The translations under genes and the position numbers were made by a program. 64,000 bases of DNA from Larkinella sp. C7. Its GTDB lineage: Bacteria; Bacteroidota; Bacteroidia; Cytophagales; Spirosomataceae. This document shows positions 43,252 through 52,087 of this stretch, piece after piece (within the stretch, counting starts at the first letter, position 1; the number at the start of each line of letters is the position of its first letter). The stretch is taken from positions 1 to 64,000 of the forward strand of contig NZ_VBSL01000007.1 of the NCBI RefSeq assembly GCF_006149005.1, in the 5' to 3' direction. The notes under the pieces are model-generated. The model was not told the DNA's origin. It did not search any database and saw nothing but the letters and a program-made list of their open reading frames with translations.

Positions 43252-45201
43252 ATGTTGAATATTATTCAACTGTTACCGGATTCAATTGCCAATCAGATTG
43301 CGGCAGGGGAAGTGGTGCAACGCCCGGCATCAGTGGTCAAAGAATTACTGGAAAACTCAGTAGATGCCCAAGCAAAAACCGTACAAATTATTATTCGGGA
43401 TGCCGGGAAAACACTGATTCAGATTATAGATGATGGCATTGGCATGTCGGAAACCGATGCCCGGATGAGTTTTGAACGACACGCGACCTCAAAAATCCGT
43501 TCGTCCGACGATCTGTTTCGCATCCGAACGATGGGTTTTCGGGGCGAAGCCCTGGCATCCATTGCCGCCATTGCCCAGGTTGAACTGCGCACCCGCCGGT
43601 CCGACGCATCCCGCACCAACGACGAGTTGGGAACGCTCATCCGGATGGAAGGCTCCGAACTGAAAACCCAGGAGACGGTTTCGTGTTTGCCGGGAACGAA
43701 TATTCTGGTAAAAAACTTATTCTTTAATGTGCCGGCCCGGCGCAATTTCCTGAAAACAAACTCGGTAGAAATGCGCCATATACTGGATGAGTTTCAGCGT
43801 GTCGCGCTGGCACATCCGGAAGTGGCTTTTTCGCTCTACCACAACGATTCGGAAGTCTACAACCTGCAGGCCGGAAAGCTGAGCCGCCGGATTGTCGATT
43901 TGTTTGGAAAGCAATACCGCGAACAACTGGCTTTCTGCGAAGAAGAAACGCCGTATGTGAACGTCCGGGGGTATATCGGCAAGCCCGAATTTGCCCGTAA
44001 AACGCGCGGAGAACAGTTTTTCTTTGTCAATTCGCGCTTCGTCAAGCACAATTATTTGCATCATGCCGTCGTAGGTGCCTATGAAGGAACGATTCAGGAC
44101 GGTTTTCATCCTTTCTACGTCCTGTTTATCGAAATTGACCCGTCGCACATCGACATCAACATCCATCCTACCAAAACCGAAATCAAGTTCGACGATGAAC
44201 GCTCTGTGTATGCCATCGTCATGGCGGCTGTTCGGAAGGCCGTTGGCGTCTATAATTTGACCCCTTCGCTCGATTTTGATTCCAATGTGAACTTCCTGCC
44301 TGTGACCCCGCCCCCCCGTCGTACGTCTGAAGTACAAGTGGGAAACGGAAGTGGTCAATCGGATGCAACAAGCCGGTCGCCCCTGCGACCGATGTCACCC
44401 GCCTGGTCGGCCGAACCAGCGGAACACAAAGCGGCCACTAGTTTTGACTTTCCGCGCAAGTCGGCGGCTAATTGGCAGGCGTTGTTTGAAGGGCTGGAAA
44501 CCCATGAAACCCCGGCGACGGAAGCACAGAATCTATTTGAAAGCAGCGTTTCCGCCGATTCACAGGCCGAAATCGAGTCGGTGACACTGGGAAGCCGGGT
44601 GAACAAACTCATCACGTCAGCGGTTGCTCTGGAAGGGGCTGGTCCCATTCTTCAGGTGCATAACCGCTACCTGGTAACGTCCGTTCAGGCCGGTATGCTG
44701 GTGATCGACCAGCGAAGGGCCTACGAACGGGTGTTGTATGATCAATACCAGGCCGCACTGACCAAGCGCAATGGCGTGTCACAGCAACTGCTGTTTCCGA
44801 AAACGGTGACGGTGATGCCGGTCGATTACAACCTGGCCCTCGAACTGCGCGACGATTTGACCAGTCTGGGATTTCTGTTCGATGAAATTGGGCAGAATGC
44901 CTTTATGATCCGGGGCGTTCCGGCGCTTTCGGTAGGCGAGAATGAAGAAGAACTGTTTGCCAACCTGCTGGCGCAACTCCGCGAAGATACGGGGCGGCTG
45001 AAACTGGAGCGGGCCGAAGTGCTCGCCCGTTCGCTGGCCCGGCGGTCGGCTGCGCGGCACCAGAAGCAACTGGCCGAACCGGAGCAACGGGCTTTGGTCG
45101 ACCAATTAATTGCGTCATCAAACCCATCCTATACGCCCGGTGGTGAACCGATTACAACCCTATTGGCGTTGGATAAATTAGCGGGATTATTTCGGTCCTG
45201 A
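43252..45201 (+). CDS. mutL: DNA mismatch repair protein MutL
   Basis: 649 residues. The N-terminal GHKL ATPase is complete: SIANQIAAGEVVQRPASVVKELLENSVDA, DDGIGMSETDARMSFERHATSK, TMGFRGEALASIAAIAQ. The transducer domain continues to about 330, then a Ser/Pro-rich linker (about 355-430) and the dimerisation domain. In MutL proteins with endonuclease activity the C-terminal motif is DQHA(x2)E(x4)E; here D486 starts DQRRAYERVLYDQY, with the His lost, and the usual cysteine/HG-containing motif near the end is replaced by SNPSYTPGGEPITTLL. Nicking activity is therefore doubtful. ATP-dependent coordination of repair remains expected. Followed by two rhomboid genes. Confidence 0.94.
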   Translation: MLNIIQLLPDSIANQIAAGEVVQRPASVVKELLENSVDAQAKTVQIIIRDAGKTLIQIIDDGIGMSETDARMSFERHATSKIRSSDDLFRIRTMGFRGEALASIAAIAQVELRTRRSDASRTNDELGTLIRMEGSELKTQETVSCLPGTNILVKNLFFNVPARRNFLKTNSVEMRHILDEFQRVALAHPEVAFSLYHNDSEVYNLQAGKLSRRIVDLFGKQYREQLAFCEEETPYVNVRGYIGKPEFARKTRGEQFFFVNSRFVKHNYLHHAVVGAYEGTIQDGFHPFYVLFIEIDPSHIDINIHPTKTEIKFDDERSVYAIVMAAVRKAVGVYNLTPSLDFDSNVNFLPVTPPPRRTSEVQVGNGSGQSDATSRSPLRPMSPAWSAEPAEHKAATSFDFPRKSAANWQALFEGLETHETPATEAQNLFESSVSADSQAEIESVTLGSRVNKLITSAVALEGAGPILQVHNRYLVTSVQAGMLVIDQRRAYERVLYDQYQAALTKRNGVSQQLLFPKTVTVMPVDYNLALELRDDLTSLGFLFDEIGQNAFMIRGVPALSVGENEEELFANLLAQLREDTGRLKLERAEVLARSLARRSAARHQKQLAEPEQRALVDQLIASSNPSYTPGGEPITTLLALDKLAGLFRS

Positions 45202-45234
45202 TATGGTTATTATGCAAGAAAACGTTACAACTTT

Positions 45235-46011
45235 ATGAATCTTACGCCGGTCGTCAGGACGCTGTTGCTTATTAATGTTGGTTTATTTATTGTAAAAGCG
45301 TTGGGAATCGATCTGATCAGTACGTTTGGACTCTATTCGTTTCTCTCACCGGCCTTTGCACCCCACCAATTTGTAACCTACATGTTTCTGCATGCTGATT
45401 TTGGTCACATTTTCAGTAATATGCTGGGTTTATTTTTCTTTGGCCCGATGCTTGAGCAGGTTTGGGGGAGCAAACGGTTTACGATTTTTTACTTTATTAC
45501 CGGCGTTGGAGCCGGATTATTATTTCTGGGCATAAACTATTTTGAAGCCAGTCAGTTACGAGATGCAGTGGCTGTTTTTCAAAGCAACCCAACGCCCGAG
45601 TCGCTGGAGTTATTTTTGTCGGATCGGGGCCTGTTGAGTCAGGGGGATAATTTTTTACGCGTGTTTGAAGACAACCCAACGGACCCGGCGTATCGAAGAG
45701 GGGCTGTGCAACTGATTCAAACGTATTATGAGCAGCAATTGGCGGTACCGATGGTTGGGGCGTCGGGAGCGATTTTTGGAATCTTGATGGCATTTGGATT
45801 ATTATTCCCAAATACCGAACTTTTCCTTTTATTTCCACCGATCCCCATCAAGGCGAAATACCTGGTGGCGTTTTACGGTGCGTATGAATTGTACTCGGGC
45901 ATTTATCGGGCACAGTCCGACAATGTGGCGCATTTTGCTCATATTGGCGGTATGCTGTTTGCTTTTATATTGGTGAAATATTGGGGGAAGCAACGAAATA
46001 ATTTTTATTGA
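45235..46011 (+). CDS. Rhomboid family intramembrane serine protease
   Basis: 258 residues, six or seven membrane helices. Catalytic serine S177 in VPMVGASGAIFG and histidine H236 in HFAHIGGM; the HGHIFSN-like motif appears as ADFGHIFSNMLGLFFFGPMLE in the second helix. A soluble insertion of about 55 residues (roughly 105-165, AVFQSNPTPESLELFLSD...) lies between helices 3 and 4. The dyad is complete, so it should cut transmembrane substrates within the membrane. It starts 33 bp after mutL and ends 3 bp before a second rhomboid gene. Confidence 0.92.
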   Translation: MNLTPVVRTLLLINVGLFIVKALGIDLISTFGLYSFLSPAFAPHQFVTYMFLHADFGHIFSNMLGLFFFGPMLEQVWGSKRFTIFYFITGVGAGLLFLGINYFEASQLRDAVAVFQSNPTPESLELFLSDRGLLSQGDNFLRVFEDNPTDPAYRRGAVQLIQTYYEQQLAVPMVGASGAIFGILMAFGLLFPNTELFLLFPPIPIKAKYLVAFYGAYELYSGIYRAQSDNVAHFAHIGGMLFAFILVKYWGKQRNNFY

Positions 46012-46014
46012 GTA

Positions 46015-46935
46015 ATGAGTGGACTGTTAGATGACTTCCGGAGCGAATTCAACAAGCCCAACAATACGTTGGTGCAGTTGATTCTTGTTAATACCATTGT
46101 CTTTCTGCTGCTGTTGATTCTGAAAGTCATTCTGACGCTGGCAGAAATGTCGGGAGTCTACAATCTGATTGTCGATCAACTGCGGTTACCGGCTGCCCTG
46201 GGAACCTTCATCACGAAGCCGTGGACGATGATCACGTACTTCTTTACCCACGAAGACGTCTTTCACATTCTGTTCAACATGCTCTTCCTGTACTGGTTTG
46301 GCCGGTTGATCGACGAATACCTGGGAAATCGCCGACTGGTGGCACTCTATATGCTGGGCGGTTTGGCGGGTGGTCTGGCCTACATGGCCATCTACAATCT
46401 CCTCCCCTATTTTCAGGAACAGGTGGGTGATTCCCGGATGCTGGGCGCGTCGGCTGCGGCTTTTTCCGTGGCAGTCGGAGCGTCGACGCTGCTACCCAAC
46501 TACACGTTTCATCTGCTGTTTTTTGGTCCGGTTCGGATCAAATACATTGCCTTTTTCTACATTGTTCTGTCACTGGCCCGGTCCATTGGTCCGAATGCCG
46601 GGGGCGATCTTTCCCATTTGGGGGGCGCTTTGGTCGGGTTTCTGTTCATCAAAATGCTTCAGAATGGAACGGATTTGGGGCAGCCCATTTATTGGGTGAT
46701 GGACGGCTGGCAAAGCCTGTTTCGGAAAAAACCGCCGGTCAAAGTGTCTTACCGTCAGCGCAGTAGTGCCAGCCTGAGCACCGGAGCCTACGCGGCTCCG
46801 TCGTCTCCTTCGGCGGTTGCGATGCCGGATCAGGACGAAATTGACGCGATTCTGGATAAAATATCCCGTTCCGGTTATGAAAGCCTGACCCGTGAAGAGA
46901 AACAGAAACTTTTCCGGGCGAGCCAGCGTGGATAG
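46015..46935 (+). CDS. Rhomboid family intramembrane serine protease with C-terminal extension
   Basis: 306 residues. Membrane helices from about 20 to 220 with catalytic S146 in MLGASAAAFSV and H201 in DLSHLGGAL; HEDVFHILFNMLFLYWFGRLIDE is the conserved loop/helix 2. The C-terminal 75 residues (about 230-306) are soluble, Ser/Ala-rich, then helical (DQDEIDAILDKISRSGYESLTREEKQKLFRASQRG), a DUF6576-like motif common on Bacteroidota rhomboids. It is cotranscribed with the first rhomboid (3-bp gap), and both may derive from one duplication. Confidence 0.92.
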   Translation: MSGLLDDFRSEFNKPNNTLVQLILVNTIVFLLLLILKVILTLAEMSGVYNLIVDQLRLPAALGTFITKPWTMITYFFTHEDVFHILFNMLFLYWFGRLIDEYLGNRRLVALYMLGGLAGGLAYMAIYNLLPYFQEQVGDSRMLGASAAAFSVAVGASTLLPNYTFHLLFFGPVRIKYIAFFYIVLSLARSIGPNAGGDLSHLGGALVGFLFIKMLQNGTDLGQPIYWVMDGWQSLFRKKPPVKVSYRQRSSASLSTGAYAAPSSPSAVAMPDQDEIDAILDKISRSGYESLTREEKQKLFRASQRG

Positions 46936-47018
46936 AATCTAAATTGTATTTTTCTCGCGAAATTTCGGTGACGGTTTTTAGAGGGAAAGAATGCATACTG
47001 TTCGATAAACTTTAGTTG

Positions 47019-47053
47019 AAAGCACGCTGGAACCCGATTTTAGCGTGCTTTTT
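47019..47053 (+). terminator. Terminator after the rhomboid operon
   Basis: Stem aaagcacgct (47019-47028) with agcgtgcttt (47042-47051), 13-nt loop, then further T. It closes the mutL-rhomboid unit. Confidence 0.75.
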
Positions 47054-47124
47054 GACCCTGTATCAATTCTGTAAGCCAATTGTCCGGAATCTGGGCAATA
47101 ACTGTGCAGTTTGTATTTTTTTTG

Positions 47125-47132
47125 TACTTTTG
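47125..47132 (+). promoter_or_regulatory. Bacteroidota-type -7 promoter element for dxs
   Basis: tacttttg fits TAnnTTTG, 89 bp upstream of dxs, within an AT-rich stretch after the terminator. The 285-bp gap otherwise holds only a leader. Confidence 0.55.
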
Positions 47133-47220
47133 CCTGATACTCATTTCATGAATGAACGCTGTGAAACAGTTTGTTACCACACGTAGTTTATGAAAAACAT
47201 TCTATAGCATCCAACCTACT

Positions 47221-49155
47221 ATGTTGATCACACCCGGCAGGCTACTCGCCAAGATTGACAGTCCGGACGACCTCCGTAATCTGAATCAAACCGATCTTCC
47301 ACAAGTCTGTGCCGAACTACGGCAGTTCATTGTCGATAACGTATCGGTTTATGGGGGGCATTTCGGGGCCAGCCTGGGCGTTGTCGAATTGACAGTGGCC
47401 CTGCATTACGTTTTCAACACACCGGATGATCAATTGGTCTGGGACGTCGGGCATCAGGCGTATGGCCATAAAATTCTAACCGGACGACGGGATACTTTTC
47501 ATACCAATCGGTTTTATAAAGGACTTTCCGGTTTTCCGAAACGGAAGGAAAGTCCATATGATTCTTTTGGCGTTGGTCACTCTTCAACCTCGATTTCGGC
47601 GGCCCTGGGTATGGCGGTTGCCTCCCAGCTACAAAACCATCCCAAACGGCATCACATCGCCGTCATTGGTGACGGTGCGATGACGGCCGGGCTGGCCTTT
47701 GAAGGCATGAACCACGCCGGTGCAACCGAAGCTGACCTGCTTATTGTGCTGAATGACAACTGCATGTCCATCGACCCCAACGTGGGCGCCTTGCGCGAAT
47801 ACCTAACGGACATTACCACTTCGCCGACCTACAACAAAATGAAAGACGAAGTCTGGAATTTGTTGGGCAAGATGAGCAATTTCGGAAAAAGCGCGCAGGA
47901 CATTGTTTCTAAAATTGAAACCGGACTGAAAGCGTCGCTGCTTCACCAGAGCAACCTGTTCGAATCGCTGAACCTGCGGTATTTTGGCCCCATCGACGGC
48001 CACGACATTGATCATCTGGTGAGCGTAATGAACGACCTGAAAGACATTCCCGGCCCCAAACTGCTGCACTGTCTGACGGTAAAAGGCAAAGGGTACGGCC
48101 CCGCCGAAAAAGACCAGACCAAATGGCACGCGCCGGGTTTGTTCGACAAGGTGACGGGCGAAATCAAAAAGAAAGTCTACGATAAGCCGCAACCGCCTAA
48201 ATACCAGGATGTTTTCGGAAATACGTTGGTCGAACTGGCTGAAGCAAACGAGAAAATCGTGGGTGTAACGCCCGCCATGCCGTCGGGATCGTCGATGAAC
48301 ATCATGATGAAAGCCATACCGGACCGGGCTTTCGATGTCGGCATTGCCGAACAACATGCCGTTACGTTTTCGGCGGGAATGGCCACACAGGGGCAGGTTG
48401 TTTTCTGTAACATCTACTCTACGTTCATGCAACGGGCCTACGATCAGGTGATCCATGACGTCTGTATTCAGGAACTGCCGGTTATTTTCTGCCTCGACCG
48501 GGCCGGTTTTGCCGGTGCCGATGGTCCAACGCACCACGGAGCCTACGATTTGTCTTTCATGCGCTGCATTCCGAACATGATCGTGGCCAGCCCGATGAAC
48601 GAGCAGGAACTCCGCAACCTGATGTTTACGGCTCAGTCGGACACCATTCAGCAGGGGAAACAGGCTTTTACCATCCGCTACCCCCGGGGCGAAGGCGTAA
48701 TGCCCAACTGGCGGACTCCCCTCGAGCAGATCGAAGTGGGGAAAGGCCGCAAGATCCGGGACGGAAAAGGCGTCGCCATTTTGACGATTGGACCCATCGG
48801 TAACTACGTCACAACCGCCTGTGACCTCCTCGAAACCGAGATGATTCACCCGGCACACTACGACATGCGGTTTGTAAAACCGCTCGACGAAGCGATGCTG
48901 CACGAAATATTTCAGCGGTATGATAAAGTAGTGACCGTTGAAGATGGCTGCGTGATGGGCGGTTTTGGCAGTGCGGTGATCGAATTCATGACCGACCACG
49001 GCTACGTGGCCCGCGTGAAGCGGCTGGGCATCCCGGACGCGGTGATCGAACACGGCGAGCAGATCGACCTTCACCGCGAATGTGGTTTCGATCCGAAAGG
49101 AATTGCTGATGCCGTCCGGGAACTAACCTATGCCGAGCGCATCATTACTGCTTAA
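47221..49155 (+). CDS. dxs: 1-deoxy-D-xylulose-5-phosphate synthase
   Basis: 644 residues. Condenses pyruvate and glyceraldehyde-3-phosphate, the first step of the MEP isoprenoid pathway and a source of DXP for thiamine and pyridoxal. Thiamine-diphosphate motif GDGAMTAGLAFEGMNHAG...NDNCMS in the N-terminal domain, the DXS-specific HQAYGHKILTGRRD, PIDGHDIDHL, and the C-terminal transketolase part with VGIAEQHAVTFSAGMA and DRAGFAGADGPTHHGAYD. Complete. It supplies precursors for the carotenoids that CrtZ modifies. Confidence 0.96.
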   Translation: MLITPGRLLAKIDSPDDLRNLNQTDLPQVCAELRQFIVDNVSVYGGHFGASLGVVELTVALHYVFNTPDDQLVWDVGHQAYGHKILTGRRDTFHTNRFYKGLSGFPKRKESPYDSFGVGHSSTSISAALGMAVASQLQNHPKRHHIAVIGDGAMTAGLAFEGMNHAGATEADLLIVLNDNCMSIDPNVGALREYLTDITTSPTYNKMKDEVWNLLGKMSNFGKSAQDIVSKIETGLKASLLHQSNLFESLNLRYFGPIDGHDIDHLVSVMNDLKDIPGPKLLHCLTVKGKGYGPAEKDQTKWHAPGLFDKVTGEIKKKVYDKPQPPKYQDVFGNTLVELAEANEKIVGVTPAMPSGSSMNIMMKAIPDRAFDVGIAEQHAVTFSAGMATQGQVVFCNIYSTFMQRAYDQVIHDVCIQELPVIFCLDRAGFAGADGPTHHGAYDLSFMRCIPNMIVASPMNEQELRNLMFTAQSDTIQQGKQAFTIRYPRGEGVMPNWRTPLEQIEVGKGRKIRDGKGVAILTIGPIGNYVTTACDLLETEMIHPAHYDMRFVKPLDEAMLHEIFQRYDKVVTVEDGCVMGGFGSAVIEFMTDHGYVARVKRLGIPDAVIEHGEQIDLHRECGFDPKGIADAVRELTYAERIITA

Positions 49156-49174
49156 ACGATAACCCTTACTCAGC

Positions 49175-49268
49175 AACGTGGCCGGGTTACCAGTGTGATT
49201 GAACCGATGGATGGGTGCGGAAACGACCGACTTCCTCTCTTCAATCGCAGCGGTAATCCGGCCACGTT
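49175..49268. promoter_or_regulatory. Long imperfect hairpin between dxs and aspartate kinase genes
   Basis: Arms 49175-49203 and 49240-49268 form a 29-bp stem with 25 Watson-Crick, two G-T and two mismatched pairs, 36-nt loop. It ends 24 nt before the aspartate kinase start codon. It is GC-rich, lacks a T run, and shows wobble pairs in place of several differences, as a folded RNA would. It could be a terminator of dxs, a leader element regulating the kinase, or both. Confidence 0.6.
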
Positions 49269-49292
49269 CGTATTCATTTCTACTTTCTGACA

Positions 49293-50585
49293 ATGCAGGT
49301 ATTTAAATTCGGCGGGGCATCGGTGAAAGATGCGCAGGGAATTCGCAACGTGGCCGGAATCATTCAACAGCAGCCACCGAAGCAACTGGTGGTGGTGGTG
49401 TCGGCAATGGGTGAAACCACGAATGAGCTGGAAAAGTTGACCTGGGCCTATCTCGGTCGGGAAGCGGCCAAAGACACGATCTGGCAGCACATCCGGGCGC
49501 GTCACGAACAAGTGATCGATAATTTGGCTGGTGATAACCGGGAACCATTTGAGGGTGTCTACGAGCTGTTTTCCGACCTAGAAACCCTGCTTGCCGAGGA
49601 GCCGGAACCCAATGCGGATAAAGTATACGACCAACTGGTTTCATTTGGTGAACTGCTGTCGACGCGCATTCTCAATGCCCACCTGAACCAATCCGGTTTG
49701 GACTCCTACTGGGTGGATGCCCGGCGGTTAATTCGAACGGACGATACCTACCGCGAAGGCAAGGTAGACTGGGATCGAACCGGTGAACACATTACGGACA
49801 CCCTCGCCGATCTGATCGAAACCAGCGTCGTGATCACGCAGGGGTTTATTGGCAACACAGGCGAAGGCTACACCACGACTTTGGGCCGGGACGGTTCGGA
49901 TTATACGGCAGCAATTTTTGCCTATTGCCTGAATGCTGAGCGCGTTACGATCTGGAAAGATGTGCCGGGCGTTTTAAACGCCGATCCGAAATGGTTCGAT
50001 GAAACCGTTAAAATCGACCAGTTGACTTATCAGGACGCTATCGAACTGGCCTATTACGGCGCTACGGTTATTCATCCGAAAACCATCAAACCGTTACAGA
50101 ATAAGAATATTCCATTGTACGTCCGGTCGTTTCTGCAACCGCAGGAGCCCGGAACGGTGATCGGGCATTTTGAGAAACACCTCCCCGTTCCGTCGTTCAT
50201 TTTCAAGATGAACCAGACGCTGATTTCATTGCATCCGAAAGACTTCTCGTTTATTGCGGAAGAAAATCTGAGCAAGATTTTCGGACATTTTGCGGAATAT
50301 GGCGTGAAAATCAACCTGATGCAAAATACCGCCATCAGCTTTTCCGTCGTGGTCGATCACCGGCCGGAGCGGTTGGCTCGTTTGATGCCCCATTTGCAGG
50401 AAAACTTTCGGATTACTTACAACGAGGGTCTGGAACTCATCACCATTCGCCACTACGACGAAAAAACCATCGACCGGGTTTTGGTCCATAAAAAGCTGCT
50501 GCTGGAGCAGAAAAGCCGGTATACCGTGCAACTGGTGGTGAAAGACGAAGCCAGTAGCCAAGGGCCGGAACTTACGCCAGAATAG
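49293..50585 (+). CDS. lysC: Aspartate kinase
   Basis: 430 residues. Phosphorylates aspartate, first step toward lysine, threonine and methionine. Kinase motifs: MQVFKFGGASVKDAQGIRN at the start, GFIGNTGEGYTTTLGRDGSDYTAAIFA, WKDVPGVLNADP and LTYQDAIELAYYGATVIHPKT. A C-terminal ACT region begins after about 300 (FSFIAEENLSKIFGHFAEYGVKINLMQN). It is shorter than bifunctional aspartokinase-homoserine dehydrogenase, so monofunctional. Its 3-prime end overlaps the convergent DUF1501 gene by 14 bp. A long hairpin lies just upstream. Confidence 0.93.
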   Translation: MQVFKFGGASVKDAQGIRNVAGIIQQQPPKQLVVVVSAMGETTNELEKLTWAYLGREAAKDTIWQHIRARHEQVIDNLAGDNREPFEGVYELFSDLETLLAEEPEPNADKVYDQLVSFGELLSTRILNAHLNQSGLDSYWVDARRLIRTDDTYREGKVDWDRTGEHITDTLADLIETSVVITQGFIGNTGEGYTTTLGRDGSDYTAAIFAYCLNAERVTIWKDVPGVLNADPKWFDETVKIDQLTYQDAIELAYYGATVIHPKTIKPLQNKNIPLYVRSFLQPQEPGTVIGHFEKHLPVPSFIFKMNQTLISLHPKDFSFIAEENLSKIFGHFAEYGVKINLMQNTAISFSVVVDHRPERLARLMPHLQENFRITYNEGLELITIRHYDEKTIDRVLVHKKLLLEQKSRYTVQLVVKDEASSQGPELTPE

Positions 50586-52086
50586 GTTTCACCACCTTTC
50601 CGGCCACATCGGTCAGTCGGAACGGGCGGCCCTGGAACTGGTACGTGAGTTTTTCGTGATTGAACCCCAGCAAATGCAGAATCGTCGCCTGTAAATCGTG
50701 GACGTGTACCTGATCCTTCACGCCGTAATAGCCGATGTCATCGGTTTCGCCGAATGAAAAACCGCGTTTGACGCCACCACCCGCCATCCAGACCGTGAAT
50801 GCATCCAAATGGTGATCGCGGCCCATGAACGGCAGCGTCTGACCATCGCGGTTTTCCTGCATGGGCGTCCGGCCAAATTCGCCCCCCCAGACTACGAGCG
50901 TATCGTCCAGCAAACCGCGTTGCTTCAGATCCTGGAGCAAAGCCGCCACGGCCTGATCCGATTGCCGGCATTTTTCGTGCAGTCCCAGATCAATAGCCGT
51001 GCTCGTGTCCGTACCGTGAGAATCCCAGCCCCAGTCAAACAACTGCACAAAACGCACCCCGCGCTCCACCAGCCGCCGGGCCAGTAAGCAATTCCGGGCA
51101 AATGAACCTTTGTTGGGGTCAACGCCGTACAGATCAAGCATATACTGCGGTTCGCCTTTGATATCCATCGCATCCGGCACCGACATCTGCATCCGGAACG
51201 CCAGCTCATACTGGGCAATTCGCGTCAGAATTTCCGGATCTTTGACGTCGTTGTACTGTTGTTGATTGATTTCCGAAATGGCATCGATGGTGTTTTTACG
51301 CATGTCCCGTGACATCCCATCCGGATTGGAAACGTACAAAACCGGGTCGCCTTCCGTCCGGCACTGAACGCCCTGATACACCGACGGCAGAAAACCGCTC
51401 CCCCAGACCGACTTGCCGGCATCTGGCTGTTTGCCGCCCGACGCCAGCACGATGTAACCGGGCAGATTATCATTTTCCGTTCCCAGACCGTAGGTCACCC
51501 ACGAACCCATACTGGGCCGTCCCAGCCGGGCGGCTCCCGTATGCATCAGCAGCTGCGCCGGAGCGTGGTTGAACTGGTCGGTGTGCATGGCTTTCAGAAA
51601 CGTGATTTCGTCCACCACACCCTGCAAATGCGGCAGATAATCCGAAACCCAGGCTCCCGACTGACCGTGTTGCGCAAACTTTCCCTGCGGACCCAGCATT
51701 TTGGGAACGCCCCGAATGAAGGCAAATTTCTTCCCCGTCAGCAATTCCTGCGGACAGTCTTTGCCGTTGTATTTCGCCAGTTCGGGCTTGTAATCAAACA
51801 ATTCCAGTTGCGACGGCGACCCGGCCATGTGGATGTAAATCACCCGCTTGGCTTTGCCCGCAAACTGCGCCGGACGCACCGCCGTCGGGGATCGGTCGTC
51901 ATTGCCCAGCGGCTGTGCGCTCGTGACGGAGGAGTTTTTATCGTCGGATTTCCCCAAAAAATCACAGCTAGCCAGAACGGAACCCAGTGCCATGGCACCC
52001 AACCCGGTGGAACACGTATGCAAAAAATGCCGTCGGGTTTCGCGCTGGGCAGCCGCCTGTTGTAATTCGTTGATGAGCTTTTTCAT
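50572..52086 (-). CDS. DUF1501 domain-containing secreted protein
   Basis: 504 residues, alkaline-phosphatase-like fold. The N-terminus carries a twin-arginine signal (RETRRHFLHTCSTGLGAMAL, RR at 18-19) and a possible lipobox ending C41. DUF1501 signatures: IYIHMAGSPSQLELFDYKPE, SGAWVSDYLPHLQGVVDEITFLKAMHTDQFNHAPAQLLMHTG and GGEFGRTPMQENRDGQTLPFMGRDHH. The family is very common in Planctomycetes, where it is paired with DUF1549/DUF1553 proteins; exactly that partner sits 1 bp upstream here. Role is not established, but sulfatase/phosphatase-like metal residues (DHH, D/H clusters) suggest a hydrolase. Overlaps aspartate kinase by 14 bp at its 3-prime end. Confidence 0.9.
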   Translation of the reverse strand: MKKLINELQQAAAQRETRRHFLHTCSTGLGAMALGSVLASCDFLGKSDDKNSSVTSAQPLGNDDRSPTAVRPAQFAGKAKRVIYIHMAGSPSQLELFDYKPELAKYNGKDCPQELLTGKKFAFIRGVPKMLGPQGKFAQHGQSGAWVSDYLPHLQGVVDEITFLKAMHTDQFNHAPAQLLMHTGAARLGRPSMGSWVTYGLGTENDNLPGYIVLASGGKQPDAGKSVWGSGFLPSVYQGVQCRTEGDPVLYVSNPDGMSRDMRKNTIDAISEINQQQYNDVKDPEILTRIAQYELAFRMQMSVPDAMDIKGEPQYMLDLYGVDPNKGSFARNCLLARRLVERGVRFVQLFDWGWDSHGTDTSTAIDLGLHEKCRQSDQAVAALLQDLKQRGLLDDTLVVWGGEFGRTPMQENRDGQTLPFMGRDHHLDAFTVWMAGGGVKRGFSFGETDDIGYYGVKDQVHVHDLQATILHLLGFNHEKLTYQFQGRPFRLTDVAGKVVKPILA

Positions 52087-52087
52087 G

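Noticed and set aside
49281-49288. tactttct as a promoter -7 element for aspartate kinase
   Set aside because: It lies only 12 bp before the start codon and lacks the final G, leaving no room for a leader.
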